DNA of 64,000 nt, taken from NCBI GenBank assembly GCA_001414485.1, contig LLEY01000043.1:310001-374000 (forward strand), read 5' to 3'. How positions within the stretch are numbered: the stretch's first letter is position 1; each line of letters begins with the position of its first letter. Source of the stretch: Calycina herbarum. Taxonomy: Eukaryota > Ascomycota > Leotiomycetes > Helotiales > Pezizellaceae. Shown in pieces: positions 1 to 11,122 of the stretch. The notes under the pieces are model-generated. The model saw nothing but the letters and a program-made list of their open reading frames with translations, did no database searches and was not told where the DNA came from. The position numbers and the translations under genes were made by a program.

Positions 1-81
1 TTCATTCAACTCCATTCATTTGCTCTTCTTCTATTCCACAATCATCAATCTTCACGTCAGTTCACAGCATTGAATTTAATC

Positions 82-549
82 ATGGATAAATCCACTTCCT
101 CCTCCATCTTCAAAATCTTCTCCGATTCAAAGGAAAAACCACCACAATACGATGAAGAATGTCAAGTCGCCACAACCATGCTGGCCATCCCAACCATCAC
201 CTCGAAAAACATACCACAGTGGGAATGGACAAACACTCAATGTCGAGAATGGCTCCATTCTACACTCATAACATCCTTCACCTTCTCTTCCCAAGAAGCC
301 ACCAAGAGAGTCCTGAAATTTAAAGGCAATGGAGCAACAATGTACTCTATGACTGTAGGGATATGGGTGAAAGGGATTGGAAGCCAGGAAGGTGTTGGGA
401 TCTATGCTATGATTTTAGGGATGGCGGATAAGAAGGGGGGACTTCCGTCGAGTCTTGCGAAGTATGGGAGGAAGCTTGATGGGCTCATGGAGATTCAGGG
501 TAAGGTTAGATATTCGTCTTATAGTGACGTCAGGGCGGCGGGGGTTTAG
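82..549 (+). CDS. Small protein of unknown function
   Basis: Single-exon reading frame of 155 residues if translation begins at the ATG at 82, which has a good context (ATCATGG). An in-frame ATG at 70 would add four residues. I do not recognise a family. The first 45 residues are polar and probably disordered. The middle is rich in Trp and hydrophobic residues (WEWTNTQCREWL, then YSMTVGIWVKGIG) and could form a small globular domain. There is no signal peptide or membrane segment. The third-position composition turns G-rich after about 400. The gene lies about 260 bp from the 3' end of the convergent aldo/keto reductase. An intron near the 3' end or a missing upstream exon cannot be excluded, because the window starts 81 bp before the ATG. 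Confidence 0.5.
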   Translation: MDKSTSSSIFKIFSDSKEKPPQYDEECQVATTMLAIPTITSKNIPQWEWTNTQCREWLHSTLITSFTFSSQEATKRVLKFKGNGATMYSMTVGIWVKGIGSQEGVGIYAMILGMADKKGGLPSSLAKYGRKLDGLMEIQGKVRYSSYSDVRAAGV

Positions 550-809
550 GGAAGGGGGGGTCGATACTGCTTTTGGTAGTTGTTGTAGGATGGGAAATCG
601 TGGAATAGTGGATGTTTGGCTGGATAGAGGATACAATAATACTGGTCAATGTTTTGATGATTCAATGGAACTGGAATCTTAAATTTCTTCCGTTTACTTC
701 TACCCCTCAACCCGAGTAAAGAAATTCAACACTTCTCGTCCCCTTCCCACACTTACCCCTACTCCTCCCAAAGAAAGAACCTCCTCAAATCTCACCCCTC
801 ATTTCTTCC

Positions 810-2010
810 TCAATCCGACAATGTGGAAACAGTAGGATCCCAACCGCAAACCACAGAATAATCATCCGTCTCCAAACTCTCCATATCCTCCTCACTCAAC
901 TCAAAATCAAAAAGTTGAGTATTCTCCACGATACGGCTGGGAGTAACACTCTTAGGAAGCGGAACAAATCCCTTTTGTAAACTCCATCGGAGGAGAATTT
1001 GAGCTGCGGTTTTGTTGTATTTCTTGACGAGGGGTTGGAGGAGTGGGTCGTTTAGGCGAGTTCCTTGGAGGATGGGGCAGTATGCCTAAATAAATGGTTA
1101 GAAATCCGGAATTTATGAGAAATCACGAGATCTTGGAGGGGAAGGAGAAACAAACCTCGACGACAATTCCCCTCTTCTCGCACCATTCAACAATATCCCT
1201 ATGTCTCAACCAAGGATGAACCTCCCACTGTCCAACATCGATCTTTCCACCCTTCCCCACACCTCTCTCTTGTTCTAACTCTTTGATGATCTCCTCAAGT
1301 TCATCTAAATGGTGGACTCCAAAGTTACTCACACCAATACTTCTAACCTTTCCTTCTTCTTGGGCCTCAACGAGTGCCTTCCAGGCACCTTTCCGGCCTT
1401 CGCGTCCTCCGTAGGGGGAATGCAAGAGAAGTAGGTCGAGATAGTCTAGGCCGGTGTTTTCTAAAGTTGAGGCGAGTTGTGTTTTCGCTACATTGTAGGA
1501 GAGAGGACGGGCCATTACTTTGGAGGTGAAGAAAATGGAGGAGCGGGGGATGGGCGCTTTGGCGATGGCGGCGCCGCAGGGTTGTTCATTCCGATAAACT
1601 ACTGCGCAGTCGACCTGGAGGAGTTTTAGCAGATATATTTGGACAGGTTTTCATGCGATGGTGTGCAATGTTGAATCGAGCGAGATTTCTAGGTCTCGCT
1701 TACTTGCTCAAACACTTGAGAGTAATCACTTGACCCTGGAAGGACATAAGACAACGAGACGCTTACATGGGTATACCCAGCTTTGAAGGCTTGAGTAACA
1801 ACATCCTCAGTGATATTCGCTGGACTTCAAACAGTTAACCTCAACTCATCCACAACACTTTCAGAACTTACGTCTGATAAACCTAAAAGGACATTAGTCA
1901 ACGCATTCGCAAGCCCCGAAGAAAGGAAATTCACATACACCATATCCCAACCTCGGAATCTCATATCCCGAATTCATACGAATCTTCGAATTTATATTGA
2001 GAGCCGCCAT
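810..2010 (-). CDS. Aldo/keto reductase, five exons
   Basis: NAD(P)H-dependent aldo/keto reductase fold protein, probably a cytosolic reductase of aldehydes or ketones; the substrate is not predictable. Exons read on the minus strand are 1939-2010, 1872-1882, 1767-1824, 1156-1614 and 810-1085, giving 291 residues. The start RLGYGVYQT and the run AGYTHVDCAVVYRNE carry the catalytic Asp and Tyr; FFTSKV supplies the Lys and LLLLHSP the His of the AKR tetrad. The C-terminal part contains QGTRLNDP and LLRWSLQKGFVPLPKS, typical of the cofactor-binding end. Exon 2 is only 11 nt, yet it is needed to restore the conserved GVYQTPANITEDVV segment across two introns. The start is the ATG before AALNINSK; the frame is open further upstream but without family resemblance. 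The length is slightly below the usual 300-320. The gene is divergent from Dom34. Confidence 0.87.
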
Positions 2011-2901
2011 CGTTTTCCTAAGAAACAGGTAAGAACGAATATCGAGGAGTATAAATCCAAATCTTCTTGTTTTTGAACCCTCGAGAATAACAGAAAGAAT
2101 GCTCTTTAAATACCAATTCTCGACCAAGTATTTAGAATTCTGCTTTGATATTCTTGGTCTTCAAAACGGCAAGTCCGTCCAAAATCGGTGTTAACACTTC
2201 GGATTTTTCGGGTTTAACGATCTCAGTCAGATTCATAAACTCCATGGACACTTGAAGAGTCATCGATAGCGAAGTGATGTCTTTATAAGGAGGTTATAAA
2301 AATAGGCCCCACATTGTTATTAAGTGGGACATTTATTGCGAGGTTGAAGGGATAATTAGAAATACAGGCTTACGGATTGGTGAGGAGTTGTGAATGTATA
2401 GTTCTGGGATTTGTGAGTTGGTTTTTGAGGAGCTTGAGTCTTTGGGTTGCTGATTTCATGTTTTAGTTGAGTCCTTTTAAACAAAGGAGGGAGAAAAAGA
2501 TTCTATGACAAGGAGAAAAAGAAATAGATTATAGAAACTCGACCCCGCGGTGGAGTTGACGTCATTACCCGATTGGCTGGTTTTAGAGTGAAGCTATCCT
2601 GTGGTGCCATTATTGTCTCCTTTTCTAAACGAGGGAGTTTGGATCTTTTTTATAGGTTATATGTTTGAATTATCTCAAAACATCTAGGTAAATAGGACTA
2701 GATTCATCTGTCAAGAACTGACATGGTTCCCCACTCAGAGCATCACCCCACCACGTATTTTTACATGGTTCTTTCCCCCTCATCAACATTCACAACCACA
2801 AAGAAAACAACCGCTCGAAATAAAGTCACTACCAAACCTCCCGCGCACATTGCACAAGCAATACCAAAACACCAAAGACTCGAGCTCGCCCTCCATTCAA
2901 A
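2011..2901. promoter_or_regulatory. Divergent intergenic region between the reductase and Dom34
   Basis: About 890 bp separate the two start codons, so both promoters must lie here. Short frames in the region look like shadows. I see no clear TATA box at a sensible distance. The stretch 2720-2900 is C/A-rich, as is common in fungal 5' leaders, and probably belongs to the Dom34 transcript. Confidence 0.5.
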
Positions 2902-4155
2902 ATGCGGCTCATAAAACAAGACATCGTCGAGCGCGATGGCTCAGGCTCCGTCACCCTCCTCCCTCAAGAACCCGAAGATATGGTATGCCCCCTTTTATTT
3001 CCCCCCACCTCCTTCATTTGAATCCTGACCTTTTCCCAGTGGCACGCCTACAACCTAATAGCAGTAGGCGATACCCTCCGTGCCTCCGCCGTCCGAAAAG
3101 TAATCACCGAATCCACAACCGGCAGCACAACCTCCAAACGCGTGCACACCACAATAGCAATCCTCTGCACAGCCATCCAATTCGACCCTCAAATCTCGCA
3201 ACTCCATGTCTCGGGTCGGGTGGTGGAAGAAAATACCTTCGTAGCTACGGGCTCCTACCATACTCTTGATCTCGAACTACAGCGGAATTTCACACTGTCG
3301 AAAAAGGAAGGCTGGGATTCAGTGGCGTTGGATACTATTAGAGAGAGTATCAAGGTTGATAAAGAGGGCACGGTTCCGGCGGTTGTGATGCAGGAGGGGA
3401 TGGCGAATATTTGTCTGATTACCGAGTATCAGACTGTGCTTAAACAAAAAGTCGAGGTTGCGATTCCGAAGAAGAGGTCTGGAAGGGCGGGGGATCACGA
3501 TAAAGGGCTGGAGAAATTCTATGCGAGTACGCTTGAGACTTTACTCCGACATGTCGATATTACGCAACCGCGACCCCTCCTCTTGGCAAGTCCAGGCTTC
3601 GTCGCGATAGGATTCCAGAAATATATTCTCAGTGAGGCCTCGAGGTTGGGGAATAAAGCTATCCTGGGGAACAAGGCGAATTTCATCGTCATCCATTCTT
3701 CCTCTGGACATCTGCATTCTCTTAACGAAATCATGAAATCGAAAGAGGTACTGGCGAAATTGAAGGATACGAAATACGCCAAAGAATCAAAATATATGGA
3801 TGATTTCACGACCATGCTGCGTAAAGACGATGGACGAGCATGGTACGGGCCTTCTGAAGTTGAGAAAGCCGCGGAGAAAGGCGCTATCGGGGGAGGAGGA
3901 ACATTATTAATTAACAATTCATTATTTCGGAGTCAGGAAATTGGGACGAGGAAGAGATGGGTGGGGCTGGTGGATAGGGTGAAGGAGGCAGGAGGCGAGG
4001 TCAGGATTCTAAGTAGTGATCATGAGAGTGGCAAGAGATTAGAGGGATTGGGTGGGATTGCGGCGATTCTTACGTTTCCCTTGGATGATTTGGATGAGAG
4101 TGATGATGAGGAGATGGGTGATGCTGGGGATGGGGAGAGAGCTATGGTGATATGA
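2902..4155 (+). CDS. DOM34: Dom34/Pelota ribosome rescue factor
   Basis: eRF1-like protein that, with Hbs1, recognises stalled ribosomes in the cytoplasm and drives no-go and non-stop mRNA decay. Exons are 2902-2982 and 3040-4155 (intron 2983-3039, GTATGC..CCCAG), giving 398 residues, a normal Dom34 length. The N-terminal domain begins MRLIKQDIVERDGSGSV, followed by QEPEDMWHAYNLI and GDTLRASAVRKV, which are hallmark Pelota segments. LHVSGRVVEEN and GSYHTLDLELQRNFTL follow. The central domain starts near residue 130 (AVVMQEGMANICLI) and the C-terminal eRF1_3-type domain near residue 275. No GGQ hydrolysis motif is visible, as expected for Dom34 as opposed to eRF1. The C-terminus is acidic (DESDDEE). 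The first intron splits the conserved EDM-WHAY junction, which supports the model. Confidence 0.96.
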
Positions 4156-5880
4156 TATGACCGTCATGATCGATTTGATGACTTGGGATATATGGAATAT
4201 CCCGTGGTTTTGGAACATAAAAATGATACCCCTATATTTTCAATTACCTTTACAAATCTGTCACTTCGTGTCTTGCAACAGTCTCGGTCGTCCCTAGCGA
4301 AGCGATATTCATCCAAAAGGCGGAAAGGCCTCGGACAAGTATTTTGATGTACGAAGGGTTTGGAATAATCTGGATTCGTTGCTCCTCGTTGTCCTAATTT
4401 CGTAACATACACATTCAGTTCAACAAGGAGTCCAAGCTCAATTCTTTTCATGGTTGTACTCTTACAACTGGTTTTTATTGTTGCGCAACTATTCCTGGGT
4501 TACACGCAACCAGCCACGTTCTGGAAATACTTCCCAGTTTATTTACAGGTAGGTTATCTACAAATAGGTCAAGCTAAACCCGCGACAGAAAGACATCAAA
4601 ACATGTAAATTGTACCAAAGCAGGGGATACATGTAGTTTGTTTCCTAGAACAAAGATTTTTATTTTTAATACAACTATTCGTAGGTTACCTACCAACACC
4701 CACATTCTCAAGAACCTGCTATTTTTAAACACTATATACCTCAACCAAAAGAAAGCGAGAACATCGAATCATCTCGTAAAATAAGTAAAATTACAACTTA
4801 CAACCTCCGTTGCTACACCCAGTTCTCGAAATCTGGTTTTCATTTCTCACCTAGCTAACAGTGGGTCACCTACCAATAGCCAACGTTTTCTGGCACCCTG
4901 CTATTTGCAGGCGACCTACGAATAGCTCAATGGTTGAAAACCATCAGACAACTAAACTATGAGAGAGGGAGTGAAATGCATTTATACTCACGCTTAGTAA
5001 AGTTACAAATCATGGAAGAAAATTTCCCGTTTAATTTACTTGCGTTTTCTCGGGGCTCTTTGTAGGTCACTCACTTACCAATAGCTACTACGTCTTTCCT
5101 ACACAGCTATTCGCAGGTTACCTATAAATAGGAATAGCAGGATTTCTGTTTCTCCCCCCCCCCGAAAACTGTGTGAGGGAAACAAAACCAGGAGTTAAGA
5201 TATAGATGTAGTAGTTAACTAAGGCTAGTAACCATAGGAGACAACTATTTCAAAAAACTTGTCTTCACTTCCTCGGGCTATTTGTAGGTCACCCACCGAT
5301 AGCTATGTTTCCTGCTGTAGCTATTAGTAGGTTACCTACGAAATTGCATGGTTTTCCAATTGGTAGGTAACCTACAAACAGCATGCTTTTCTGGAATCAG
5401 TGAACCCATTCGTAATCAACATTCACATTATACAGAGAGACATTCATAACGTAAACTAATAAATTTAATTGCACCAAAAATGCAAAGACAACGTATACAA
5501 CCAAAAAAAAAAGAAACTATCTGCTTATCCTAGGGGTATCATGAATCGCCAGATATCAAAAACTACCCCCTAAAAACAACGCCCCTACACTCCGTGTGCC
5601 TTCATGCGCCAAACGGACTCTAAATTTTCACCAAACATGTTCTCCGACCCAAAGGTGGTCGAGTGACTCGAGTTCCAATCCAAATGAACTCCCCAAGACT
5701 CATTAAGCCTTCGTAGCCATCCAGTCAGCGTCGATCGCTATACGGACGAATTGTCTTGAATAGTTCCCAACATCCGAGCCTGTCGAATCTCTACCACTGT
5801 TATAATACCAATTCTTCGTTTCTCCCCCACGGGGCTCCCTGCCATGATAGTGTCATATCCCGAAAAGCGTCACAAAAACC
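4156..5880. other. Gene-free stretch with palindromic repeats
   Basis: Between the convergent ends of Dom34 and the SANT-like gene lie 1.7 kb without a credible reading frame. 4156-4460 may be the Dom34 3' UTR. 4480-5390 holds the palindrome cluster described separately. 5390-5880 is A-rich and probably includes the 3' UTR of the minus-strand neighbour. A C10 run lies near 5150. Confidence 0.6.
4487..5385. repeat. Cluster of imperfect palindromes with core GTAGGTNACCTAC
   Basis: At least nine copies of a 13 bp palindromic core occur in about 830 bp. Exact cores are at 4681-4693 and 5327-5339 (middle base T) and 5363-5375 (middle base A). Variants are at 4549, 4861, 4907, 5062, 5113 and 5284. 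Most cores are extended by CTATT on the left and AATAG on the right, so the whole unit is a larger palindrome of about 27 bp. Cores come in pairs about 36-55 bp apart (4861/4907, 5062/5113, 5284/5327/5363). The spacers share CACGTTCTGG-like text, for example after 4500, 4690, 4880 and 5085. The sequence shows a repeated unit; its function is not evident. Confidence 0.85.
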
Positions 5881-8437
5881 TCATCCCTGCTCAACCCAAA
5901 CATCATAAGTCCACCCATCATCCGGCCCATTCAATTGCCCCGCCGCATGAGCCTTGTCATGGGCCTCTTGAAGCTCCTTAGCAGCAGCGAAAACCTCATC
6001 CATACTACATTGCAACTTTTCAGCTGCACGTTCGTACTTATCGCGTCCTGTCGAAATATCAGTATTGATTCTGGATCTCGTGTGTGGATGTGGGGGAAGA
6101 AATACCTCCTCTGATCATACAATTAACAAAGACAAGCTTCTGAGCGTCTGACCAGGGCATGGGGGTAGTTCGAGATTTGTTATTATGAGGAAAGACTTCA
6201 ACTCTTTCGAGCTGATATTCATCCGCATATGACTCGTCGTCTTCATCCTCCTCTCCTAAATTGACAGAGGCTGTTCGACCATTAGGTCTGACTTGGTAGT
6301 CATCCGCAAAAGGGTCATCATCATCTTCTTCTTCGCGAGTCAAATCCACAAGTCTATGCTGCAATGATCTGGATCTCGAATAACCCCGAGAACCCCGTTC
6401 AAGTTTCTCACGCGCTCTCCGCTCAAACCTGGCATCCTGTTTCCGCTGCCATTCCGAAGCCTCACGGATTTGCTCAGCTTGTCTTCGATGGATCTCGTTG
6501 ATTCGTTGACGTTTTGCTCGTTCCATTCTCTCTTCCTTTTCTCGGCGAACTTTTGCTAACTCGAGCTTGAGCCTCTGGACTTCCTCATCTTGTGCCGAAG
6601 GGGGTGGTGGATCCTCCTTTTCCTCCTCTTCAAAGAGCTTCTTCTCGCGCTCTATTCGCAGTCGTAGAGCCTTCGCGATTGGATTTGCGTCGGATTTGGC
6701 GGAGATCTTGGTGTGGAATGATTTTCGGAGTTTGTGTATTTGAGGTAGAATCTCCCGTGTTGGTTTCGAGGTTTGGTAGCCGCCTTTGGGTTGGATATTG
6801 GTAGGTTGACTGATGGCTGATTCTGCCAACTCGCACCATGATTTCAAATGAGCATGCATCTCTTTCAATGAACGAGTGCTCATGGAACCATCTTCATCGT
6901 AGCACTCGGCAGCAAGTTTGATACAGGCAAGCCAGTCAGGGAGAACGTAGAAGTAAATGTCCCTCAGAAGCTTCATGACCATGTCTTCATTGGCTTTACC
7001 ATTCAACTTTACAGACACGATTCTGGTTGCATAGTTGGTCAGACTTTGCAGTTTGGTAACGATAGTTTCTCGGGCCTCTTTTGCTGAGTCTTCATCGCCT
7101 TCCGACTTTGAAGATTGTAGTTTTTCATATTCTGATACCAGGGTATCCAGTCTCCGGTGAATTTTCGTACCACCTTGAGTGACAGATTTACTGACTTCGC
7201 TGACATCTGCAAACTCCTTCGTGGTTCTGTTCTGCGTCTGACCGACCCGCCTTGCTTTTTTGATGAGTGATTCGAGATGTTCGGCGTCCACAGCCATGCT
7301 ATGAAGCTCGTTAGATTCTATCGATTCCTCCCTCCGTTTTTCGTTGTCGGCATGCTGGTCATCTTCTACAAATAGCGGTAGGTCCTCTTCGTTTTCAACT
7401 CCATTCTCAGCAGGATTCTCCCCTTCGCCATCCGATACGCTTTCAGAACCCTTCGAAGGCCGACCAGGTTTCGATTTTCCTTTCTTTGATGACGCATTGA
7501 AACCAACATTTTGCCTTGTTACTTTAGTTGGACTTGGATTCATGAGGATCTCGGTAATTCCCTCTTCATAATCTAGAGGGGCAACTGAAGGTAACCGAGG
7601 AGAAACTGGGGTTGCCTTTCCTGCTAAAACTCGAGTGGTACTTTTCCTCGGGCTACTCCTACGGGCAGGCTGATCGGGTATCAACTGCTGATTATCTCCA
7701 GGACTTTCAGACACAGGAGAAGCTGCTTTCTTGGATTTCGCTGCGCGCCCCTTTAGGTTCCGCCGCGACTTTTTTGTAGGCTTTCTACCCGGAGGCTTTT
7801 TTGGGCTCGAAGATGGCATGTTTCCTGGATGGTTAGGAACAACAACCTGCAGAGTTTGACCATTAGTCGTCCTTGGTGCTACCAGAGGCTGCTTGCCTTT
7901 CCCCCTCCCCTTTCCGCGCTTATGTGTAGGTTCGTCTCCGGCTGGGGTTTCGACATCTGAGACCTGGTCTAAGGTTCTTTTCGCAGGGGTTTCCGTGACG
8001 GCCGGAGGTTCCACGTATGGGAATTGCCTCGAAGCTTCTTGAATTATCTGGTCTTCTGCTTGCCGAACTTCCTCTTCGCCTGCCTCTGTGGGTTCATCCT
8101 CGTCATGGGAGGCAAATAGTCTTCGTGCAATATTTCGAACTGAACCAAAGGATAGTAATGGCTCCGTTCTGTGCGGGGTGGGCTTTCTCTTGGTGGCCAG
8201 GTTGAGGATGTTCGCTGTGGCCTCTGCATCGAGGTCGGTATCTGATCCATGGTCTGTTAATTATGAGGTTAGTTCATGTAGCATTGAATTTGTAGCAAAC
8301 TTCTTGCCTGTTTCCACAGCCACGATATTGATACTGTTCTCCGGGACTTCTGGTGTTGGTTCTAGAATTTTGGTAGCTTTGCTAGCTCTGGTATTTGTGA
8401 TTGTTGTATCGCGTGGGCTCCTGCGTTTCGGAGGCAT
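5881..8437 (-). CDS. Disordered nuclear protein with C-terminal SANT/Myb-like segment
   Basis: Three exons on the minus strand, 8308-8437, 6106-8253 and 5881-6047, give 814 residues in one continuous frame. The first intron (8254-8307) begins with GC rather than GT and ends TTAACAG; the second (6048-6105) is GT..AG. The N-terminus MPPKRRSPRD and the basic stretch near residue 170 (PPGRKPTKKSRRN, AT-hook-like) suggest DNA or chromatin contact. A Lys/Arg/Glu-rich predicted coiled coil follows around residues 590-670 (KVRREKEERMERAKRQR). The last 80 residues (MPWSDAQKLVFVNCM, then RDKYERAAEKL and WTYDVWV) look like a SANT/Myb-type helix bundle. I do not recognise an orthologue with a named role. 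Nuclear location is inferred. It shares a 305 bp divergent promoter region with the PTPA gene. Confidence 0.8.
8254..8307 (-). other. GC-AG intron
   Basis: 54 bp intron of the SANT-like gene. On the minus strand the donor reads ACAG|GCAAGA and the acceptor TTAACAG, with CTAAC about 20 nt before the acceptor. Splicing joins VAVET to DHGSDTDLDAEA in the same frame as the 2.1 kb exon. Confidence 0.75.
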
Positions 8438-8742
8438 TGCGGGAGGTGCCAGCTAATAGATCAAAGAGAGATCCGGCGTATTGATCGGTATTCGACATTC
8501 AGCAATTGTCAATATGGATTGTCGTTGGTGGTGGGGTGGAAGCGGGGAGCACTGTGATGTAAATGAAGCTCGAAAGTCGATGGCTGGGAGTCGCGACTTG
8601 CAGGGATCCAAGTTCCAACAAGTCCGACCTCGGCACTAGATCGGAAGCTCCCATCAAGCTCCCCGCCAGTGCCCCTCCATGCCCCTCCATCAACAACAAC
8701 CTCCCTCTCCTCCCTCTCACAACATCAAGACGGAAATCAAAC
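8438..8742. promoter_or_regulatory. Bidirectional promoter region
   Basis: The 305 bp between the two start codons must hold the promoters and 5' leaders of both the SANT-like gene (minus) and the PTPA gene (plus). The PTPA side is CT-rich just before its ATG (8640-8720), typical of fungal transcription starts. No TATA box is seen. Confidence 0.55.
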
Positions 8743-10292
8743 ATGAGTCTCCAAGAGCCGAATACGTCTGTTCAACCAGCTCAACCAACTCCGAGAACTT
8801 TACCATTCCTAGACTCCTCCCAACCACACTCTTTCATCGCCCCAGCCAAGCGGATAAACGAAGGCCATGATGTTCCCTTCTTCCTTACTTCCAAGGCATA
8901 TAGCGATATTGGCATCTTCATGATGCAGCTCAATACTGCTATGTGTCCTAGAAAGTCTGCTGGTACAGCAAAAGCCCAAACATTTCAACTTGACGATACC
9001 CTCGTTCTCTCAGAACCAGTCCAGAAACTCCAAGAATTGATGGAGAGGATCAACTTGATCATCGAGGAAGCACCCCCTGATACTGGCCCTCGGAGATTTG
9101 GAAATGTCAGTTTCCGAAAATGGTATGAAATCTTGGAATCACGGGTTCGAGGTCTGCTCGAGGCTTACCTGCCACGGCCAGTTCTTGAATTCCAAGTCAG
9201 CTCTTCAAGTGAGGTGTCCGTCCTGGACGAGCTTACCCCTTATCTTATGGGTGCCTTTGGTAGTTCTCAAAGGCTTGACTATGGCACCGGTCATGAGCTT
9301 AGTTTTCTCGCATTCCTTGGTTGCATATGGAAGCTTGGTGGCTTTACAAGGAATGCATCTAGCGATGGGGAGTTGGAAAGAAGTATTGTTTTAGGCGTCA
9401 TCGAACCGTATGTATTGTTGAAGCGTCTACCCAGGTACATGTTCCTAATGGAAGTTTTGCAGTTATTTGCGAGTCGTTCGCCGGCTCATTCTCACTTATA
9501 CCCTCGAGCCAGCGGGATCTCATGGAGTGTGGGGTCTTGATGACCATTCTTTCTTACCGTATATTTTTGGATCGTCACAATATTGCCCAGCAATAACTGG
9601 ATCAGACCCGATGCCTGTTGAAGGTGCCCTGCCCGGTTCCCCGGATCCAGGGGATATTACCAAGAAGAATATTGTTGATCGAGAGAGAAAACACAACATG
9701 TACTTCGCAGCGGTTGGGTTTATCAACGATGTGAAGACTGGTGCATTTTGGGAGCATAGTCCTATGTTATTTGATATTTCTGGAGTGAGAGCGGGCTGGG
9801 GGAAGATAAACAAGGTATGCCTGGGAGTTGATTTACTAGAGTGACTGGCTCACATGTGTCTAGGGCATGATCAAGATGTACAACGCAGAAGTCCTCTCCA
9901 AATTTCCAGTTGTCCAGCATTTTCCTTTTGGATCACTATTTCCCTGGGAGCAAGATCCGAACGCCGACCAGGCAACCTCCTCGGTGCACACAGCAAGTCA
10001 GCCAGCGAGTAACCGGACTCAAACGAATACATCAACGGGAGCTCCATCTCAAAGCATGCGTGCACCATGGGCAGGTTCAACTCCTCGTGGAGAGCCAGGA
10101 GCGACGGCTGCACCATGGGCTCAGAAACAGACTGGGGGTTCACAAGAACTGCCCCCCACGAGGGCACCTTGGGCAAGTGGTGCTGGGACATCTAGACAAC
10201 CGGAAAGCACTTCGATGCCTCCACCTTCAAGGAATCCCAACCAACCTACGAGAGCACCGTGGGCGAGCAAAGGAGATGGCGGAGGAGGGTGA
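8743..10292 (+). CDS. RRD1: PP2A activator of the PTPA family (Rrd type)
   Basis: Peptidyl-prolyl isomerase that activates PP2A-type phosphatase catalytic subunits. Exons are 8743-9407, 9463-9814 and 9864-10292, giving 481 residues. The diagnostic PTPA motifs are present: [15 protein letters not shown], then [14 protein letters not shown] across the first splice junction, and [10 protein letters not shown]. The first intron (GTATGT..TTTGCAG) is placed so that [10 protein letters not shown] is continuous. The last 110 residues form a low-complexity tail with four APWA repeats (RAPWAG, AAPWAQ, RAPWAS twice) separated by Pro/Ser/Gln-rich linkers; such a tail is typical of filamentous-fungal Rrd1 rather than Rrd2. 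I therefore favour Rrd1, although the Rrd1/Rrd2 choice was not tested by alignment. The start ATG before SLQEPNTS is chosen; the frame is open 60 codons further upstream. Confidence 0.94.
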
Positions 10293-11122
10293 ACTATACT
10301 CGACAAAGTCCAGGCCCAATGAAGAGTATTGTACATTTCAGTACGATTCTTGTCCTTGCAGATTGACATGGCACAGTGAGATGTGTAGCATTACACAACA
10401 TAGTTGCCAAATGCCCGGTTGATATTCTTAGGCTAGGAAGTTTGGACACGGCATGCGTACTCCGTACATATAAAGTAGATGCTGCTGCTAACAATCACGC
10501 ATCGTTCCGTTCCTCGAGGTTGCATTAGCGCAATGTACCCACCCTTGACAAGGTGTCATTTTACTTCGTATCTTTGGCAATATAAATCTGTGAATCCTTC
10601 AAACTCAATCTCGCGACCCAAACCTAGCATTCCTCAGGAATTGAGTCACTGGATATTTGTGGACAGTTTTTGAAAACGTGTCAACTCCTGGGAATAATTT
10701 TATATCATTCGGCTTTCTTGACCTCCCTCACTTACAGCTGTAGTGTCAGTTCTTCCGAGATTGCCTGTGGAGAGGCCATTCTCATGTATAACGCGTTGTA
10801 TAGTAATTATTTCCACTCTTACTCTGAGAATGTAATCTAACCCTGCATTTTGATATTGTTGGCAACTTGGTTATTCAAATACCCGACCCGTAAATATCGT
10901 TCTCCATCTCACTTCAACTCAACCAATCACAGCTCTTCCTAAAATTGGGTTGGCGGTTGCTGAGCTAGTCCCAAGCGCGTTAGACTGCCAAACCCCTGTG
11001 TCTCACCCATCTCCCCCGAATGGCTTCGTACTTCCTTTCATCTCACCATCAACACAACACAACTCAACTCCAAACCAAACAGAACTCTCCATCTTTCTCT
11101 CGAAACATCAAACTATTTCAAA
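10293..11122. other. Intergenic, no gene seen
   Basis: 830 bp carrying the 3' UTR of PTPA and the promoter and 5' leader of the next gene. 11020-11120 is rich in CA and CT (CATCAACACAACACAACTC), typical of a fungal 5' leader of a well-expressed gene. Confidence 0.5.

Noticed and set aside
4487..5385. Regularly spaced palindromes could suggest a CRISPR array
   Set aside because: The genome is eukaryotic, spacers are neither unique nor of constant length, and repeats vary in sequence.
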